A stretch of DNA of 64,000 nucleotides, from assembly GCF_050947875.1 (NCBI RefSeq), contig NC_134576.1:54812255-54876254 (forward strand), read 5' to 3'. The position numbers and the translations under genes were made by a program. This DNA comes from Dermacentor variabilis. Lineage: Eukaryota > Arthropoda > Arachnida > Ixodida > Ixodidae. The notes under the pieces are model-generated. The model searched no databases. It saw only the letters and a program-made list of their open reading frames with translations, and was not told where the DNA came from. Below, piece by piece: positions 1 through 12,029 of this stretch (the stretch's first letter is position 1; each line of letters opens with the position of its first letter).

Positions 1-62
1 ATAATGAACAGAACCATAATTGCGCGGTGTGGGTAGGCTCACTTTCATTTGACTCACCCTCG
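1..62 (-). mobile_element. mariner right end (partial, cut by window edge)
   Basis: The first 62 bases match the right terminus of the mariner at 37871-39163 almost base for base, including the inverted repeat that ends in CCCTCG and is followed by a TA (63-64). The rest of the element lies before the window. Its presence at both unit starts means this mariner insertion is older than the duplication. Confidence 0.85.
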
Positions 63-64
63 TA

Positions 65-1636
65 CATTAAAAATGCGTACATACAATGGAATATAAAAAT
101 GCGAAGCTACAGCTTGATAAAGGGCAAAAAAGTGCCACTGGAAACAAAGTTCACTGCACGTATACACAAAACCTCGCAACAAGATATTTAAACATACGCA
201 TAAGTAAGTCTCCAATAAAGCTACGTATCTAAGAAAAAGTAACTGTATATAATGCGTAAAACAGGGCAAATAAACACGTTGAGCAATCAGATTCAAAGAA
301 TCCTAGATCCTGCCCCCATTCCATGGCCTCCCCCCGATGCATCGCGCGCGACGGAAGGCGGCGCGCTTACTCCTCACTTATCTCCCTTGCGCACACAAGA
401 CTGAGCCACCATCGTCGGCTCACTCATTCCCCCCCCCCCACCCCCCACACGCTTTCGTTCGCACATACAGCATGCGGCGGGGATGATATTGCCCTTGGAC
501 TTTATGCGGAACATGAGGGCGACGGCGACGGCAGGAATGCGCCTAGAGTGCCCATATAATTGTCATCGCGATGATATAATAAGAGTATCCGGCAACTGAA
601 GCGTCCCATGGCGCATTACTTTCCGCAGAAGAAGTAACAAAATAGAACTTTCACCATGCGACAATTTGCTGCATGCACCGCAACAACGCTTTTTTTTTTC
701 CTTCTGTGGGGCGGGGACACCGTAATGAAAAAAAAAACTCAAAGTATGTTGGTCACAATCTAATGTCTATTTTGGGCAACTAATGTGGCTATTAGAGGAA
801 AATCGAAGAAAACACGAGACGCTTGGTCCACGAAGAACCATTCGCATACTGCTCGGTATCCTACACCGGCGAGAGAAGACTTTCTGGAGAGGTTGCATTC
901 AAGCGAACGCGGTGCAATCAAGTCGAGTCCCCACAATGATGGCGGTTAGTGACCATTGTTTCTTTTCTCGTCTGCAAGCTAGAAAGCGTCTAAAGCTCTG
1001 CCAGGCGAAAATGCACTCGGCTAGAGAAAACCGAACACGCACCGAAGTGCGCCGCGCGGTGGTCGGGGCAACACGAGAAAAACGCATGCGCTCTGGCTGG
1101 CTCTGGCAGCGCGTGGGTAGGGGAGCGAGAACAAAAAAATCGAAGAGGCTCAATGTGTCCTCGCTATTAAAAGTCAAAGTAGAAAAATAAATAAGAACGT
1201 AGTTAACTTGGCTGGCTTTAGAGTCTTCACTGGATGCGTTGGCGCATGTGAGAAAAAATGTTGATATTTTTTTACGTGACATGACGGCATGAATGAACCA
1301 CCACAACTCTCCCTCTCATCAGGCCTCGCTACGGGCTTTGTCAACTTATCTGATAGTATGTTGATTTAGCTTGTCGTGTTGTATGGCCCGATGTACGACT
1401 TTGTAAAAGTGAATGCACCTTTGGCGTCAAATATTTATGGGAGCATTAAACTTACAAAATTCCTCAAGTGAAAATAAGCACACGTTTGGAAATGTCAATG
1501 CACTTTTCACATCAAAAGTTTATGAGAACTTCATACCCATAATGTTTCGGAATGGACATCCACGCGCTCCGTAAATTCCATGATAGAGCGTAGATTCCAC
1601 GGCCTCCGCGAGATGCCGCGGCGAGCCCATTCGCCA
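65..1636. other. Duplicated non-coding DNA, no recognised gene
   Basis: This stretch pairs with 39166-40734. It holds a C-rich run near 430-446, short A/T runs and two overlapping open frames of 135 codons on opposite strands (783-1190 and 899-1306). These frames stay open in the other copy, but they resemble no family I know and look like chance frames in little-diverged DNA. I see no RNA gene or promoter. Confidence 0.5.
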
Positions 1637-1917
1637 TCAAAATATCCTTGAAACTTTGTGCTCAGATGGGGCTACTTGCGTTATGTGAATCCCGATGCAT
1701 GGACGTTGCCGCGAAATCCAGACCGAGTTCCCAATTTTCGCGGTGAAATGGCTTTTCGAGCGTGAAAAAGACGCTCTAGACAAAATCCAGAATGATTTTC
1801 GACGCCGGGGGTTGCTTTGGTCGTCGGTGCATGGACAGCACGAAAAAATTTCGGGGGGGGGGGGGGGCTGAAGCCCCATAAGTCTCCCCCCCCCCTGGCT
1901 ACGCCGCTGCCGCTCAC
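1637..1917 (-). repeat. G-rich interspersed repeat abutting a LINE
   Basis: On the minus strand this repeat starts with a GGCGTAGCCAGGGGG-type motif and a variable run of G (seen as C at about 1893-1903, with a second homopolymer at about 1854-1867), followed by a conserved ~200-bp body. The same element lies at 40735-41005 next to the same LINE fragment. It interrupts the LINE reverse transcriptase frame after its first catalytic motif, so it is either an insertion or the far end of a rearranged element. The family is not identified with certainty. Confidence 0.5.
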
Positions 1918-1919
1918 CT

Positions 1920-2600
1920 ATACTGAATGACTTCGTTTGGTTAGAAAATTAGCTATCCCAAATGTAATCCTACAGTTTATGTTAGGATTCGTTAGCTTCA
2001 TTATAAGCGGATGTGCCGAACTTTGTCAAATGCTTTTGCAAAATCAATAAATATAGCTTCTGTTTTTGGTCCACCATGAACGGCTTCGTGGAGGTCAGTT
2101 ACCAATTCGAATAGTTGAGTGTCACAGGAACGACCATGAAGGAAACCATGCTCATTGCTAGAGAAGAAAGTGTGATCTGCTAGAAATTTCATGACGGTGG
2201 GTGATATAATGGGCTCTAGTAATTTACAACATATGCTTGTTAGTGAAATGGGCCTGTAGTTTGAGACTAAGGAGGGATCATCAGATTGAAAAATGGGAAT
2301 CTCACTTGCACACCTCCAGGCGTCAGGCACGCATCCTGTATCAACAGCCTGTTGAAAAATAGCAATCAAGATACGGGATACAGCTCGTTTTGTAAGCTTT
2401 AGCAATATTGCGCAGATATCATCTGGTCCCGGTGCCGAATTAACTGGTAGACGATCTATAGCGGCTTCTACACCTTCGCGAGTGACTATGAGGTCATTCA
2501 TTGAAGTATTTAAGCTGAAACAGTTCAGATCTGGTGGCACTGGTTCTTCTGATGTGAAAACCGAACAGAAAAAAACGTTTAATTGTTCCGCAACATCGGA
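1920..2600 (-). pseudogene. Non-LTR retrotransposon reverse transcriptase fragment (copy 1)
   Basis: The minus-strand frame 2001-2540 encodes the N-terminal half of a LINE reverse transcriptase (Jockey/CR1-like by motif). It contains SAPGPDDI, VPDAW, the NYRPISL block, a HGFLHGRSCDTQL region and the motif FIDFAKAFDKV holding the first catalytic aspartate. The YADD motif and everything beyond are missing. A one-base deletion near 2002, relative to copy 2, closes the frame early, and the G-rich repeat follows. The fragment is 5' and 3' truncated and not functional. Confidence 0.85.
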
Positions 2601-3265
2601 CTGCAGTAGAGTCTTTCGTTATAAGGGATGATGACGATGACGAAGGACAGACAGGAATTCCACAATATTTACAACTTCACTGTGAACTATGTGATTATGA
2701 AAAGTCGATGAAACTCGGCTTAATGTTAGAGTCGTCTTAGCGGCTAATTGTCATATAATTTATTCCGGGACCGTCTCGATAAAACAAGTTACAGCCGTCT
2801 TCTGTAACCATACTCCCTTCGTAAACGGCCATCTATTGACATCAGGTGGGAACTATGTAACCTTTACAACCTCACTGTGAACTACCCAATTACGACAAGT
2901 AAATAAGACTCAGCGTAATGATATAGTTATTTCATCGGCCAATTTCAGTATGATTTTTTCCAAGATACCTACATTATATTGAGAGCCACAGAGCATTCGC
3001 GAGAAACTGGAGCCGGAATTATTTTTCGTGTCGACGCGACGCGTAGACGGACGGACATCGACCACCGCCGGAGGGCAGCTACACACAGCTTCGCCGTAAA
3101 TGCCACACGAGAGCGAAGGACGGTACCTCCGCTTCAACACAATGTGACACACACACAAAACACGCGAACGCTCAAAATAGCGGCCGGCAATATGGTGGAA
3201 ACCGTGGATGATTCTAGCGCTCTTCGCGGATGATGACGTGAAGTGCTTGCCCCCTATATACCAGA
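2600..3265. other. Duplicated non-coding DNA
   Basis: This pairs with about 41640-42330. It includes two diverged copies of a short phrase (an ACCTTCACTGTGAACTA-type motif near 2669 and 2862), which suggests an old local duplication. A CpG-rich segment lies at about 3020-3200. I see no gene. Confidence 0.4.
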
Positions 3266-3269
3266 CATG

Positions 3270-3887
3270 GAAGAAGGAAACTGAGGAGAGGCCCTACCCC
3301 CTCCGCGCGCTAGGAGAAAACTGTGGAGGAAATGACGTAGTAAGTTCTCCTCTTTCTTGGTGATTTTTTATTTCTTTGCCGTAGCGGCCACGCCTTTCGG
3401 GCCACAATGGCGGCTTTGTTTTGGTTCTGTGCGCTCACACATGTTGCTCCGTAGGTTTCGTACCGTGGGCAAGATTGCGTTGGTCTTCGTGTTTTGCTGC
3501 GCTGCGTTATCTGGACTGTGCTCTCCCGGATGTTGCTGTGGCCAGGTGGGACAGGAGGAACTAAAATTCGTGAAATGAACACGCACGCAACGCTGTACGC
3601 AATGTACCGCGCCACGGCAATGGCTACGGACGAAGAAATATCCGCGGGAAATTTTGCCCTTTTTCGCGGAATCATGCTAACCTGCTAACGATTGCTTAGC
3701 ATTGCTGCGGAGCGCGCGGGTCCGAGCAGCACGGTTGCGCGCAGCGCGGTGTGGTTTCGCGAGAAATGTAAACAAGAGAGGAGAGCTGGCCCGATAGGCG
3801 GAGCAACGCCATGAGCAACGCCAACTTCCGGCTTCACTTTAGCTTCGCAAGGAGTGACGTCAGGGCCTCTCCTTAGTTTCCTTCCTC
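3270..3887. repeat. Inverted-repeat pair flanking about 566 bp
   Basis: The left arm (3270-3295) and the reverse complement of the right arm (3862-3887) match at 24 of 26 bases around the core GGAAACTGAGGAGAGGCCCT. Both arms persist in copy 2 (about 42330-42356 and 42930-42960). I found no clear target-site duplication and no transposase frame between the arms. It could be a MITE-like element or two chance-placed copies of a short repeat. Confidence 0.4.
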
Positions 3888-4038
3888 TGTGATACCAGAA
3901 CATGATAGTCTCGAACCGGGAGGGCATAGCGCATACCCCAGAACCCGGCGGACAGCTGCCGTCTTCCCTGAGCTGCCTAGACGCATTCGCGTACATGTAG
4001 CGTGCGTGTGTGTGTTACGGGGTGCTCAGGGTGTAAAT

Positions 4039-4499
4039 ATGTCTGTGCCCGCAACATCCAAGTACAGAACATCATCGGGGCGTCACTGCGTCATATATGG
4101 ATGTGCAAGGAACCAGCGAAAACGCAGCAGATTGCAGAGCACCGTTTGCGACGAACACGATGTACGTCGAGAGCTGTGCCGCTGTGGTATATTCAGCCTG
4201 CACCGCTTTCTGTCAGCCACAAAATAAACGCCGAGGTTCGTCACAGATAGATTAGTGTGGTGCACAGGAAAAATTACGGGCCAAGGCTGAATGTCCGAGT
4301 AAGTTGTTCTTCTTCTTTATTTTTTTTTTTTTTTGAACGGCTCGGTGCGACAGGCTCAATGCCGCGCTACATTTCCGAATACATTGGCACCCGGTAACTG
4401 CAGTATGAGATTATGCAGGTGTGCTCGGACCATTTCATCGACAAGCGGCCAACTGAGCGGAATCCCTTGTCAATGCTTCGTCTTGGCTACGCTAAGAAG
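4039..4499 (+). pseudogene. THAP-domain gene remnant, two exons (copy 1)
   Basis: Exon 1 begins at the ATG at 4039 and encodes a C-x4-C pair (CVIYGC) in a Cys/His-rich segment. Later sequence in another frame reads ISVVHRKNYGPRLNVR up to a donor CGA/GTAAGT at 4298/4299. A T-rich tract leads to the acceptor TTATGCAG, and exon 2 (4419-4499) reads VCSDHFIDKRP, supplying the C-x2-H and the invariant HF of a THAP zinc finger, ending at a GTAAAC donor. A frameshift near 4220 and a stop in the HRWISV equivalent break it. THAP fingers bind DNA and occur in P-type transposases and host proteins. Downstream exons were not recognised. Confidence 0.65.
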
Positions 4500-4951
4500 G
4501 TAAACGCAACTTGTTGTTCGCACGAGTTTGCCGCGTGCATATGTTAGCGGCGCCGGCCTACGCTGTATCGTTGAAATCGCGTCACGGCGATACTCGCTTG
4601 ACAGAAATGACATTTTTTTGCGTCAGCGATGATACAACGGCAGCATGTTTTTGAAACGGAAATAGAGCCCACGCTGGTAATTTTTACTGGAAATATTGTG
4701 CTCTTCGCTCTTTGCTACAGAACGCAGTTAGCCTACAAACGTGTGACGTTGCCTGGACTACGTTTGCTTTCCATACTTTGCGAAGTATGCCGCACACACA
4801 TTTTGTTTCTGCATGGCTTAAAGGCTGCAGCCAACTTTTGCTGCGTACTGGAAGTTTGTGTGTTCCATTAGCGAGATATTTTTATTCTTAATTCTTCTTT
4901 TGTTAACTTTCGTCAAGAGAACATTGCATTTCTTTATTTAAAGTGACATCA

Positions 4952-4959
4952 AGTGTGTG

Positions 4960-4998
<39 letters not shown>

Positions 4999-4999
4999 T
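4952..4999. repeat. GTGC tetranucleotide microsatellite
   Basis: This is a GTGTGT start followed by about ten GTGC units. The copy 2 counterpart (about 44010-44044) is shorter. Frames across it encode VRACVRAC-type peptides, which are repeat artefacts. Confidence 0.9.
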
Positions 5000-7900
5000 T
5001 TGGTATCTGTCTGTTTCCATGTACGTCTATGTCTGTGTGGGTCTGTCCGTGCATGTCTTTTTGTCTCTGTATGTGTGTATCTGTGCGTGTCTCTCTATGT
5101 GTACGTGTCTGTCTACGGGCCTCGATTGCACAAAGGTCTGAGGTGGGCTTCGTACAGCTGCTCTCGCCATAGAACTCCGCACCTGATTCATAAGTAAATG
5201 ACGCGAAATTGTTCACACCACTAAAAATGTTTGACGCTCATAACAATCGAACTCAAGGGCGTAACAGATTGAATTCCGTGCACTGGCGTTAGTGGCCACG
5301 AAATTTCGCAATAGCTTTCAGCAACTATTCGAAACCTTTGCGTGTGAAAGCTGGTTTGTGTTGCTTACCTTAACTACTAGCAAGGGCGGTGATGTTTCTT
5401 AAAGAAGTATGTATGCGCTGCACAGTAGATCCGACGCGGCTGAACTAATGTTTATTCATTCTTCCGCCCGCCCGAGACAAAAAACGGACACATCTAGGCA
5501 TCCGCGCACGTGCGCTATACGCTTACTCGAACTTGCGGCATGCCGCCTGCTTTCAAGGTGCTGTCCGCGAGATTTTTACAGGCACTACAACGCGGAGATA
5601 ATGTATATCGCGGACTGTGAGGCTTCTACTAGTGCATGACGTATTGTCAGGCGTACAAGTCAAATTGGAATAGCCGCAGAACCAATGTTTCCGCACGCAA
5701 AGATACCACGGACGACCCGGACGATCCGCTCCGCCTGCGGATGTCGCGCTTGCCACAGCCATTCCGATTTGCAGCACAACCTTTCCGAGAAGCTGAAGTT
5801 GACTAACTAAATTCGCTGGCTAAAATTCACCATCCCGTCCTTCGTGACAACTTCAAAGAAATGTCAAAGTGCAGGCAGCGCAAGTACTGTGTCTACCTGC
5901 GGTCGCCTCGCTTGGCAGCTCGGAGTCGTTGGAGCAGCAGGTGGCGCCACCGTGCTTTGAAAATGGCGCCACTCAATTCCTGTGTTCTGGTGTATATGGT
6001 GCACGACTGCACGAGAGCATTGCGCTGTGCACTAAAGCTGCTGCGGCTTGCAAGCATTGGTTTTGATGGCTTTAGGCGTCCCGTTTGGTTTTGGCGCCGG
6101 CTTTCACGCAGTTCAGGGCTGCAGATCTATTTTTGCGTAGATTCGCGAATATTGAACTGTTTCTAGTTGATTCACGAACTGCTTCTCATTTTACTAGCTA
6201 CGAGTTTTTCACCTCACCTCGTTTATACCGAGATAAATCGCGGTTTTATCAGAATGAGAACAGGCAAGTTTATTTTCAACAGCTTGGTTCTTTCCGCAAG
6301 AAGACATCTTTGAAAGAGGTAGGTCAGGCCGAAGACTCCTGTTGGTTGCTGCGCATGAATTCTCGCTGAAAAAATGCGCATCATATTTGTGAAGTTATTA
6401 AAGGTTCCCGCTGTTTGAACACACTTGCAACGCAGAGTGTTTCGTGGTTGAGTAAGCTTTTTGTGTGCATTTTGTAAGCATTTCACTTTTTTGAGCGCAA
6501 CGTTTACGCTACTCAGGACGGAGCCCACCCTTGCGGTCAGCGCCCGTCACAGTGGATCGGTGCAGGTCAACCTTTAAAATTTGGTCTTGCTTCTTGATTC
6601 AATAACATTTTAAAAATATGAAAATTTGGTAAGACTTTATAGTTGTACGTCTGCAAGTGGGCCACTAAGAGAACTTCATAATGAGACAACACTAGTGGGT
6701 AGGGCGGCTCGTCATTGTAAACAGCGGAATTACAACGGCAGTACAGCGGTAACTCACACTTCTATCTACCTGTGCTTTTGGAGATTAAATTCGTTGACGA
6801 TGGTATGCATATCAATTGGCAATTTTGTAACATGTCGGCGGTTATTCGGTGATGGCTCCTGTATCCCGCGGTAGCCTGACCATTATCGACTGTGTACCGG
6901 CATCCTGACGTGCGGATTCATTTGAGATATGTCTGCCCCGACGACTTGTGCTTCTGATTGAGGTACAGAAACAGTAATGCGGCAAGGGTAAAGTTCTCAA
7001 AAATAATATACGATGGAGACATCGCATTAGTCAACACAACAAAACGGTTACTTAACCCAAGCTTGACTTTGTAACAGGGCTTTGTTACGCTCGTGTGCGA
7101 GACGTGCCTGACAAGTGTGCGGATTGGGTTACCCTAAACTCCGTTGAGATCGTGTATACGTCACGTTTCACAGAGGCCCGCACCTTTCCTGCAGCTGTCA
7201 CCACAGAGGAGAAATCTCAGCCGCGAGCTTCAGCCATCCTTGTGGCAAAGGGTTGTCGTCTGCTATACTGCTCCCTAGCCTGGTTTCGAAAGTGTCCACT
7301 AGATGGCCAGCGGCCAAAGACACTGAGGCTATGTTCCTGAATGAGTTATTTCTCATAAATTTTAGAACTTGCAGCGTGCAAGCAAAAGTCAGTCACAAAA
7401 TATTTCACAACGCATGTACTTTATTATAAATCTTCTATTAAAAAGCGCAAAAACTATTAATGCTCATAAATTTAAAACGATGTGATTTTACTGGCGCCAT
7501 TTTTTACAGACAGCGCAGTGGCGCCTGTGCGATGGCGTTACAAGCCCTACACTCGAAGCTATTAAAGGAGGTACTGGCATGTTTTTTCGTGTATTCATTT
7601 TTTGCGGTAAATGAAAGTCCTAGACCTCCAAACCTTAGAAAATGTGGTGACATACATCAGAGCGCCTTTACTAATTTAACATAACAGTGTCGCTACAGAG
7701 GGTTTCAGTTTCGCTTCCAGGAGGATGCTGTACCGTGACGTCACGACACGGTACATGTACACGGTATTATGTATCTTAAACCCCGATAAAATTTACTCCA
7801 ATATAACGAAACTCTCCATATAAAGAAGTACAACTTGATGTAACTTCTTGTCCACAGATCACCATGTAAGCTAAACCTCAACATGACGGAGTGTGTTCAA

Positions 7901-8410
7901 TTTACAAGCGCGATTTCAATATACCCTAACCTTACTTGCAACACGCGATGGAATACCGAGCCAATAAATGGAGTCCGCCATGGGCGCAGAAGGTTAAATT
8001 ACATGCGGTTGTTTGCGAAGAAGGTTGCACCTCCTCAAATTTTGTGCCCCGCACTAATGAGAACGGCCTCCGAAGCGGAGCAGGGTCGTCAGAGCTAGCA
8101 GCAAATTCACCGGGGATTTCACCTGGCTTGTGCGGTGTCGGCGCAGCATATCGCGCATTCGTATCGACATATTATGCACCGCGTACAGTTTTCTATTCGG
8201 AGCCTGCCTTGCTGGAGCGTGCTATGCAGTGTTTCATCATAATAATATGGACAGTCGAGGCTAATTAATTTCCGCCATCGTCGCCGTCGCCGTGAGGTTC
8301 CTTATCGAGTCCACGTGCGATAAGATCGCGGCCGCCAGCCGTATGCTTGCGATAGACGCACGGGAAAGTGTGCGAGGGTGAGCGGAAGATGGTGCCTTGA
8401 TGCGCAGCGT
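5000..8410. other. Duplicated non-coding DNA with one copy 1-specific block
   Basis: This pairs with 44045-46240 and 48210-48855. About 6350-6890 has no counterpart in copy 2, where the sequence runs straight from the 6340 equivalent to the CCGGCATCCTGACGTGCGG phrase. The rest has no long frame, RNA gene or recognised repeat. Copy 2 carries its own 2-kb block at the position matching about 7760. Confidence 0.5.
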
Positions 8411-9265
8411 CTTCATGGGCACGATTACAAACAAGTTCCTCAAGTGGTTCCCCGCGCATGTCGGGGAGCTTGGCAGTACCAACAACAGCCACGACAATAA
8501 TGACACCAACAATGCTAACGCCCGAAGACGCAACGACACTCCACCCAACCACAACGAGCGCGCCCACCTCGTCGCGAGGCAGCTTACCCGCCGCGACGCG
8601 GCCACCCAGAGGGCAGCCGCTGCCGTTGTTGTGCGAGACCCCAGCGGAGGAGTGACGGCGACGGCGGCTGCCACCCCGTCTGGCGCGGCCGCTGTTGTTA
8701 CCAATACAACACAAATCGCGGCGGACGGAGCTGGGGATCACGAGGACGCCGACTGCGCTGTCAAGGAGTTTCCGGCAACGTACCGGGAGGTGCTTGGTCA
8801 CTATAGGCAAGAACGTAGAAAATATCCACAACCCCACGGGCGCCTAGACAGGTCCCAGGCGGTCGACCTGAGACGGTTGCAGACGGGCATTTTCACCAAC
8901 CCCTACCACCTGCACCGCCTGTGGCCCGCGCTGCACCCGTCGCCCGGCTGCCCGTGGTGCGAGCACGAACGGGCCGATATGGCCCATGTGCTTTGGGAAT
9001 GCCGACGCCACGTGGAACAAGGACAAAGAGGAAGGTGGAATACAACAGCAGAACCCTCTGAAGCGGGCGCCTCGCTGAGAGATGGCAAGCCGCCCTCCTC
9101 AGCGAAGCACCCGAAGACCAGGAGTGGGCCGTCCAGCGGGCCAGGGCCGTTGCCGAGGATGTCGAAAGATTTTCCTCGGGCGATGGAACCCTGGCAGCCT
9201 AGCCCCTGGCACCAACTTCAACAACCGTTGCACAAATAAAGTTTATTCCTATCCTATCCTTCATG
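8411..9265 (+). mobile_element. 5'-truncated LINE 3' end with target-site duplication
   Basis: The inserted piece is 8418-9258, flanked by the 7-bp duplication CTTCATG (8411-8417 and 9259-9265). Copy 2 has the empty site with one CTTCATG (48856-48862). The frame starting at 8397 reads KWFPAHVG followed by NERAHLVARQLTRRDA, the end of a LINE RNase H domain, then a C-terminal zinc knuckle CPWCEHERADMAHVLWEC. The 3' end is AATAAAGTTTATT followed by TATCC repeats, as in R1/I-type tick LINEs. It inserted into copy 1 after the two copies separated and is dead on arrival. Confidence 0.88.
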
Positions 9266-10010
9266 AGTGCGCTGGGGGAGGGGGAAGGGGTTGCACGCCG
9301 TGTTCTTGCGAGCGCTAAGTAGCAGAGCGGAGAGATGAGCGCGCAAGGGGGCTGATTAATTCGCGTCTCCTACTCCGGACGCGTTTGCACATGACAAGGC
9401 CGAAAGCGGCCGCACGCGCCCTATGTTGAAATTAATCTGCGGTGGAAGCAAAAGGCTAGCCGACACGAAATCGCTGATGGCTTCGGGTGTGCTGTGTTCT
9501 CCAGTGGCGGTTTGCGCTGAAGTGACATGCAGTGCGAAGGTGAATTCGGGCACCGCTACTCTGCTGACGTCCTTCACCACACCGCAGTTGTGACAGTGAG
9601 TGCCCGCGGTCACCTACGGGGATGTGTTCGTGTTTCACCGTACGCTCTCGACAGCATGCTTGTAAACTTAATTCCAGCAGTAGTGAGCGAACGTTCACTG
9701 CAATTTATACAGCGGATAAAACTACGAAACTTGCTTCACCTAGGTGAATCATACTTTGCTATCACAATGTTTCGCCTTCCAGGCAAAGCTTCAACTTTTT
9801 GTTGTGAACAGTCGTCCCTCGTTAGTGTGGGCACACAAGTGAGAAACACGAGAAGCTGTACTAGGACTAAATGCACGAACCTACCGCCGTTCTACACGGA
9901 ATGCGAGGGAAAGCGCGAGCGGGTTACCACGAAGCATAGTGGCTCGATGTGCGCCGTCTTTCCTCTAACTCAACGGGGGAGGGGGCGGCAGCTACGCGAG
10001 AGCATCTTGG
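9266..10010. other. Duplicated CpG-rich non-coding DNA
   Basis: This pairs with 48863-49590. It is GC-rich with NotI-like CGGCCGC sites. A 181-codon frame (9527-10072) is not kept open over its length in copy 2, so I do not call a gene. Confidence 0.4.
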
Positions 10011-11369
10011 TTAGAGTCACTGGAAAAAATTTCAGAGTACCGCAAAGGTCGGGATTTGACTGGCAACATTGAGCGTCCACCGCCATATACCTTCCAAGCC
10101 GACTGCGTCGCTGGAAGGCCGCCGTGTTGGAAGAGCTTGACATTCGGTGACACATCGGGTTGAGTGTTTACTGAAGTACAAATACTTTGTGCCCGGAGAT
10201 AATGATTGCTAAGAACGAAAATAAACAGTTATTTTGTGCGAAGTAATGCAGCCAGTGGTTGTTTTGCACGCCGATCGTGTTTACTGCCGGAACTGTGCTA
10301 CGATTGTGGGCAGCAGCTTAGCGCTGCTATGGGGAGTTTATGCACGCGTATTTTTTTTTCCCTTCCGCGGAGCGATCTACGGAGGAAACATTTCGTCACT
10401 TCGAGCCGCAATGAGGCAAGCTTGTGCTTTTGGGCGTGAACATCGTGGACCGCCGTCGGCTTCTATTGAATGTTTCCAAGCAGGACGAAACTAACACCTG
10501 ACAGTGTCACAGGCACGTACGTTCATTGTATAATTTCACAAGCTAAATTGGATACATTTAATTTAGTTTGTAATCGGCTACTGCGCGTTCTCGACTCTGC
10601 CGGGCGACTTCGTCCGCCGTATGCGCCCGACACTCTGCGACTGCCGTGTGCGCACTGGTGTTTGGCCGTGATGGTAAGACAACATGTGCACAGCAGGGGT
10701 AAAAACCAACTTCGATGACCATTTTGCGCACTAAATCTTCTGGAAGGCCAATATGAGACATTTGCGTGATTACAGCAACGTATATGTACTTCTGTACACT
10801 GATAATGAGCGAGAGTTTGCTACATTGCGATTAATGAACACGGCTGTATAGTCCGTTCATGAGCGGCTACTCTTCTCAATTTATTTATGACTCTTTGCTT
10901 AGACTGCGAAGATTTGCTGCCTGTGTAAAAAAAAAAGCAGGAACGCCCGCTGGTGACACAGTGCTTTTTTATTCTAAATTACATAGGCGATGTATAAAAT
11001 TCTTGTGCTTTTAGAGAGGTTTGTGTAACAATAATAGTGACAGAGTGAAACTAAAGCTACTGTGTGTTCTCTTGTTTTGTATTTCTTGTTATGCAGCAAG
11101 CACAACATTATTTGGGTATGCAACGTAGCATTTCAACATAAAACATAATATGTATGCTGACTCCAGTTCATTGCATGTTATCGGCTTACCAACTCGAAAT
11201 TTGAAGCAAGTGTTGTGAATATCACCTGGCCATTGGTTTCAAGCTCGAAATGCGTACGTATAAATGAGCAAAGGATAAGTGGAAAAAAAGGAAGTATTAT
11301 GGGCCTCGTATTGACCATGTTTTTATTGACTGCGATCGTCACGATCTGCGAAAAACAAGTGCCATATGG

Positions 11370-12029
11370 GTCGTGTTGTAATCGCACCGATGGCACGAGT
11401 TGTTGGGAACTCGGCGCTGACGCCCGTTGTTGCACCTGAGTCGCAAGCCCCAAGGGTAGCGTTGGCCTGGCGGCCTGGGGTACAACTGGAAGCATCCGAA
11501 GGTCCCGGCAAAGCATGAGTCGACTGGTAACAACAAAACAACTTGTTTATTCTAACATCGCAAAGAGTTGGCGGTCAGGTTGACCGAAGTAGAGAGACGG
11601 GAGTGCACTTTACTCAACAAAAGAAATCGGAGCCTTCTTTGGCGTCCGGGGGCAGCTGCTTTTGTACTCTCGCAGTTGAGGGCAAGAAGGAACCCCTCTA
11701 TAGACGAGCACGTGACTGTGCCGCTGGGGCACAATGGGATAAGGTGGCGTAGCGTCGTGTCGGCGCCACTCGGACCCCCCTTGCTTCACAGTTGTTGGGA
11801 GCTCCTCTCCCCGGCTGCCGCGCTTCGACAAGCGTGGGCACCAACATGCACATACACACACACACGCACATGAAGACACGTGGCATTGGAACATGCCTGG
11901 ACGCGCTTGGCAGGGAGGCGTAGCGGCGGCGCCGAACGGGCCAAAATGTCTGCCGCTTTGAACGAAGCCCCGGCGTCCGTTGCATCCTCGCCGGCTTTAC
12001 CGCGCGTCGTAGGCGAAACGTAACAGTCG
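11370..12029 (-). mobile_element. Solo LTR nested in the P-like element
   Basis: Bases 11374-12025 are homologous to the LTR of the Ty3 element at 57663-58418. The alignment starts TGTT and runs through CTGTTGGGAACTCGGCGCTG-type sequence, the AATAAA signal (minus strand) and the CGTAGGCGAAACG region, ending in CA. The LTR is flanked by the 4-bp duplication GTCG (11370-11373 and 12026-12029). No internal retrotransposon sequence is present, so it is a solo LTR formed by recombination. It is clearly diverged from the intact element, with a CA-repeat in its middle, so it comes from an older insertion or subfamily. Confidence 0.82.

Noticed and set aside
783..1306. 135-codon frames on opposite strands, both open in the two copies
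   Set aside because: There is no domain, no codon-position bias visible, and conservation is no better than flanking DNA.
8261..8837. Antisense frames of 147 and 190 codons
   Set aside because: They overlap the LINE RNase H frame in reverse, are GC-rich shadows, and are interrupted at the insertion border.
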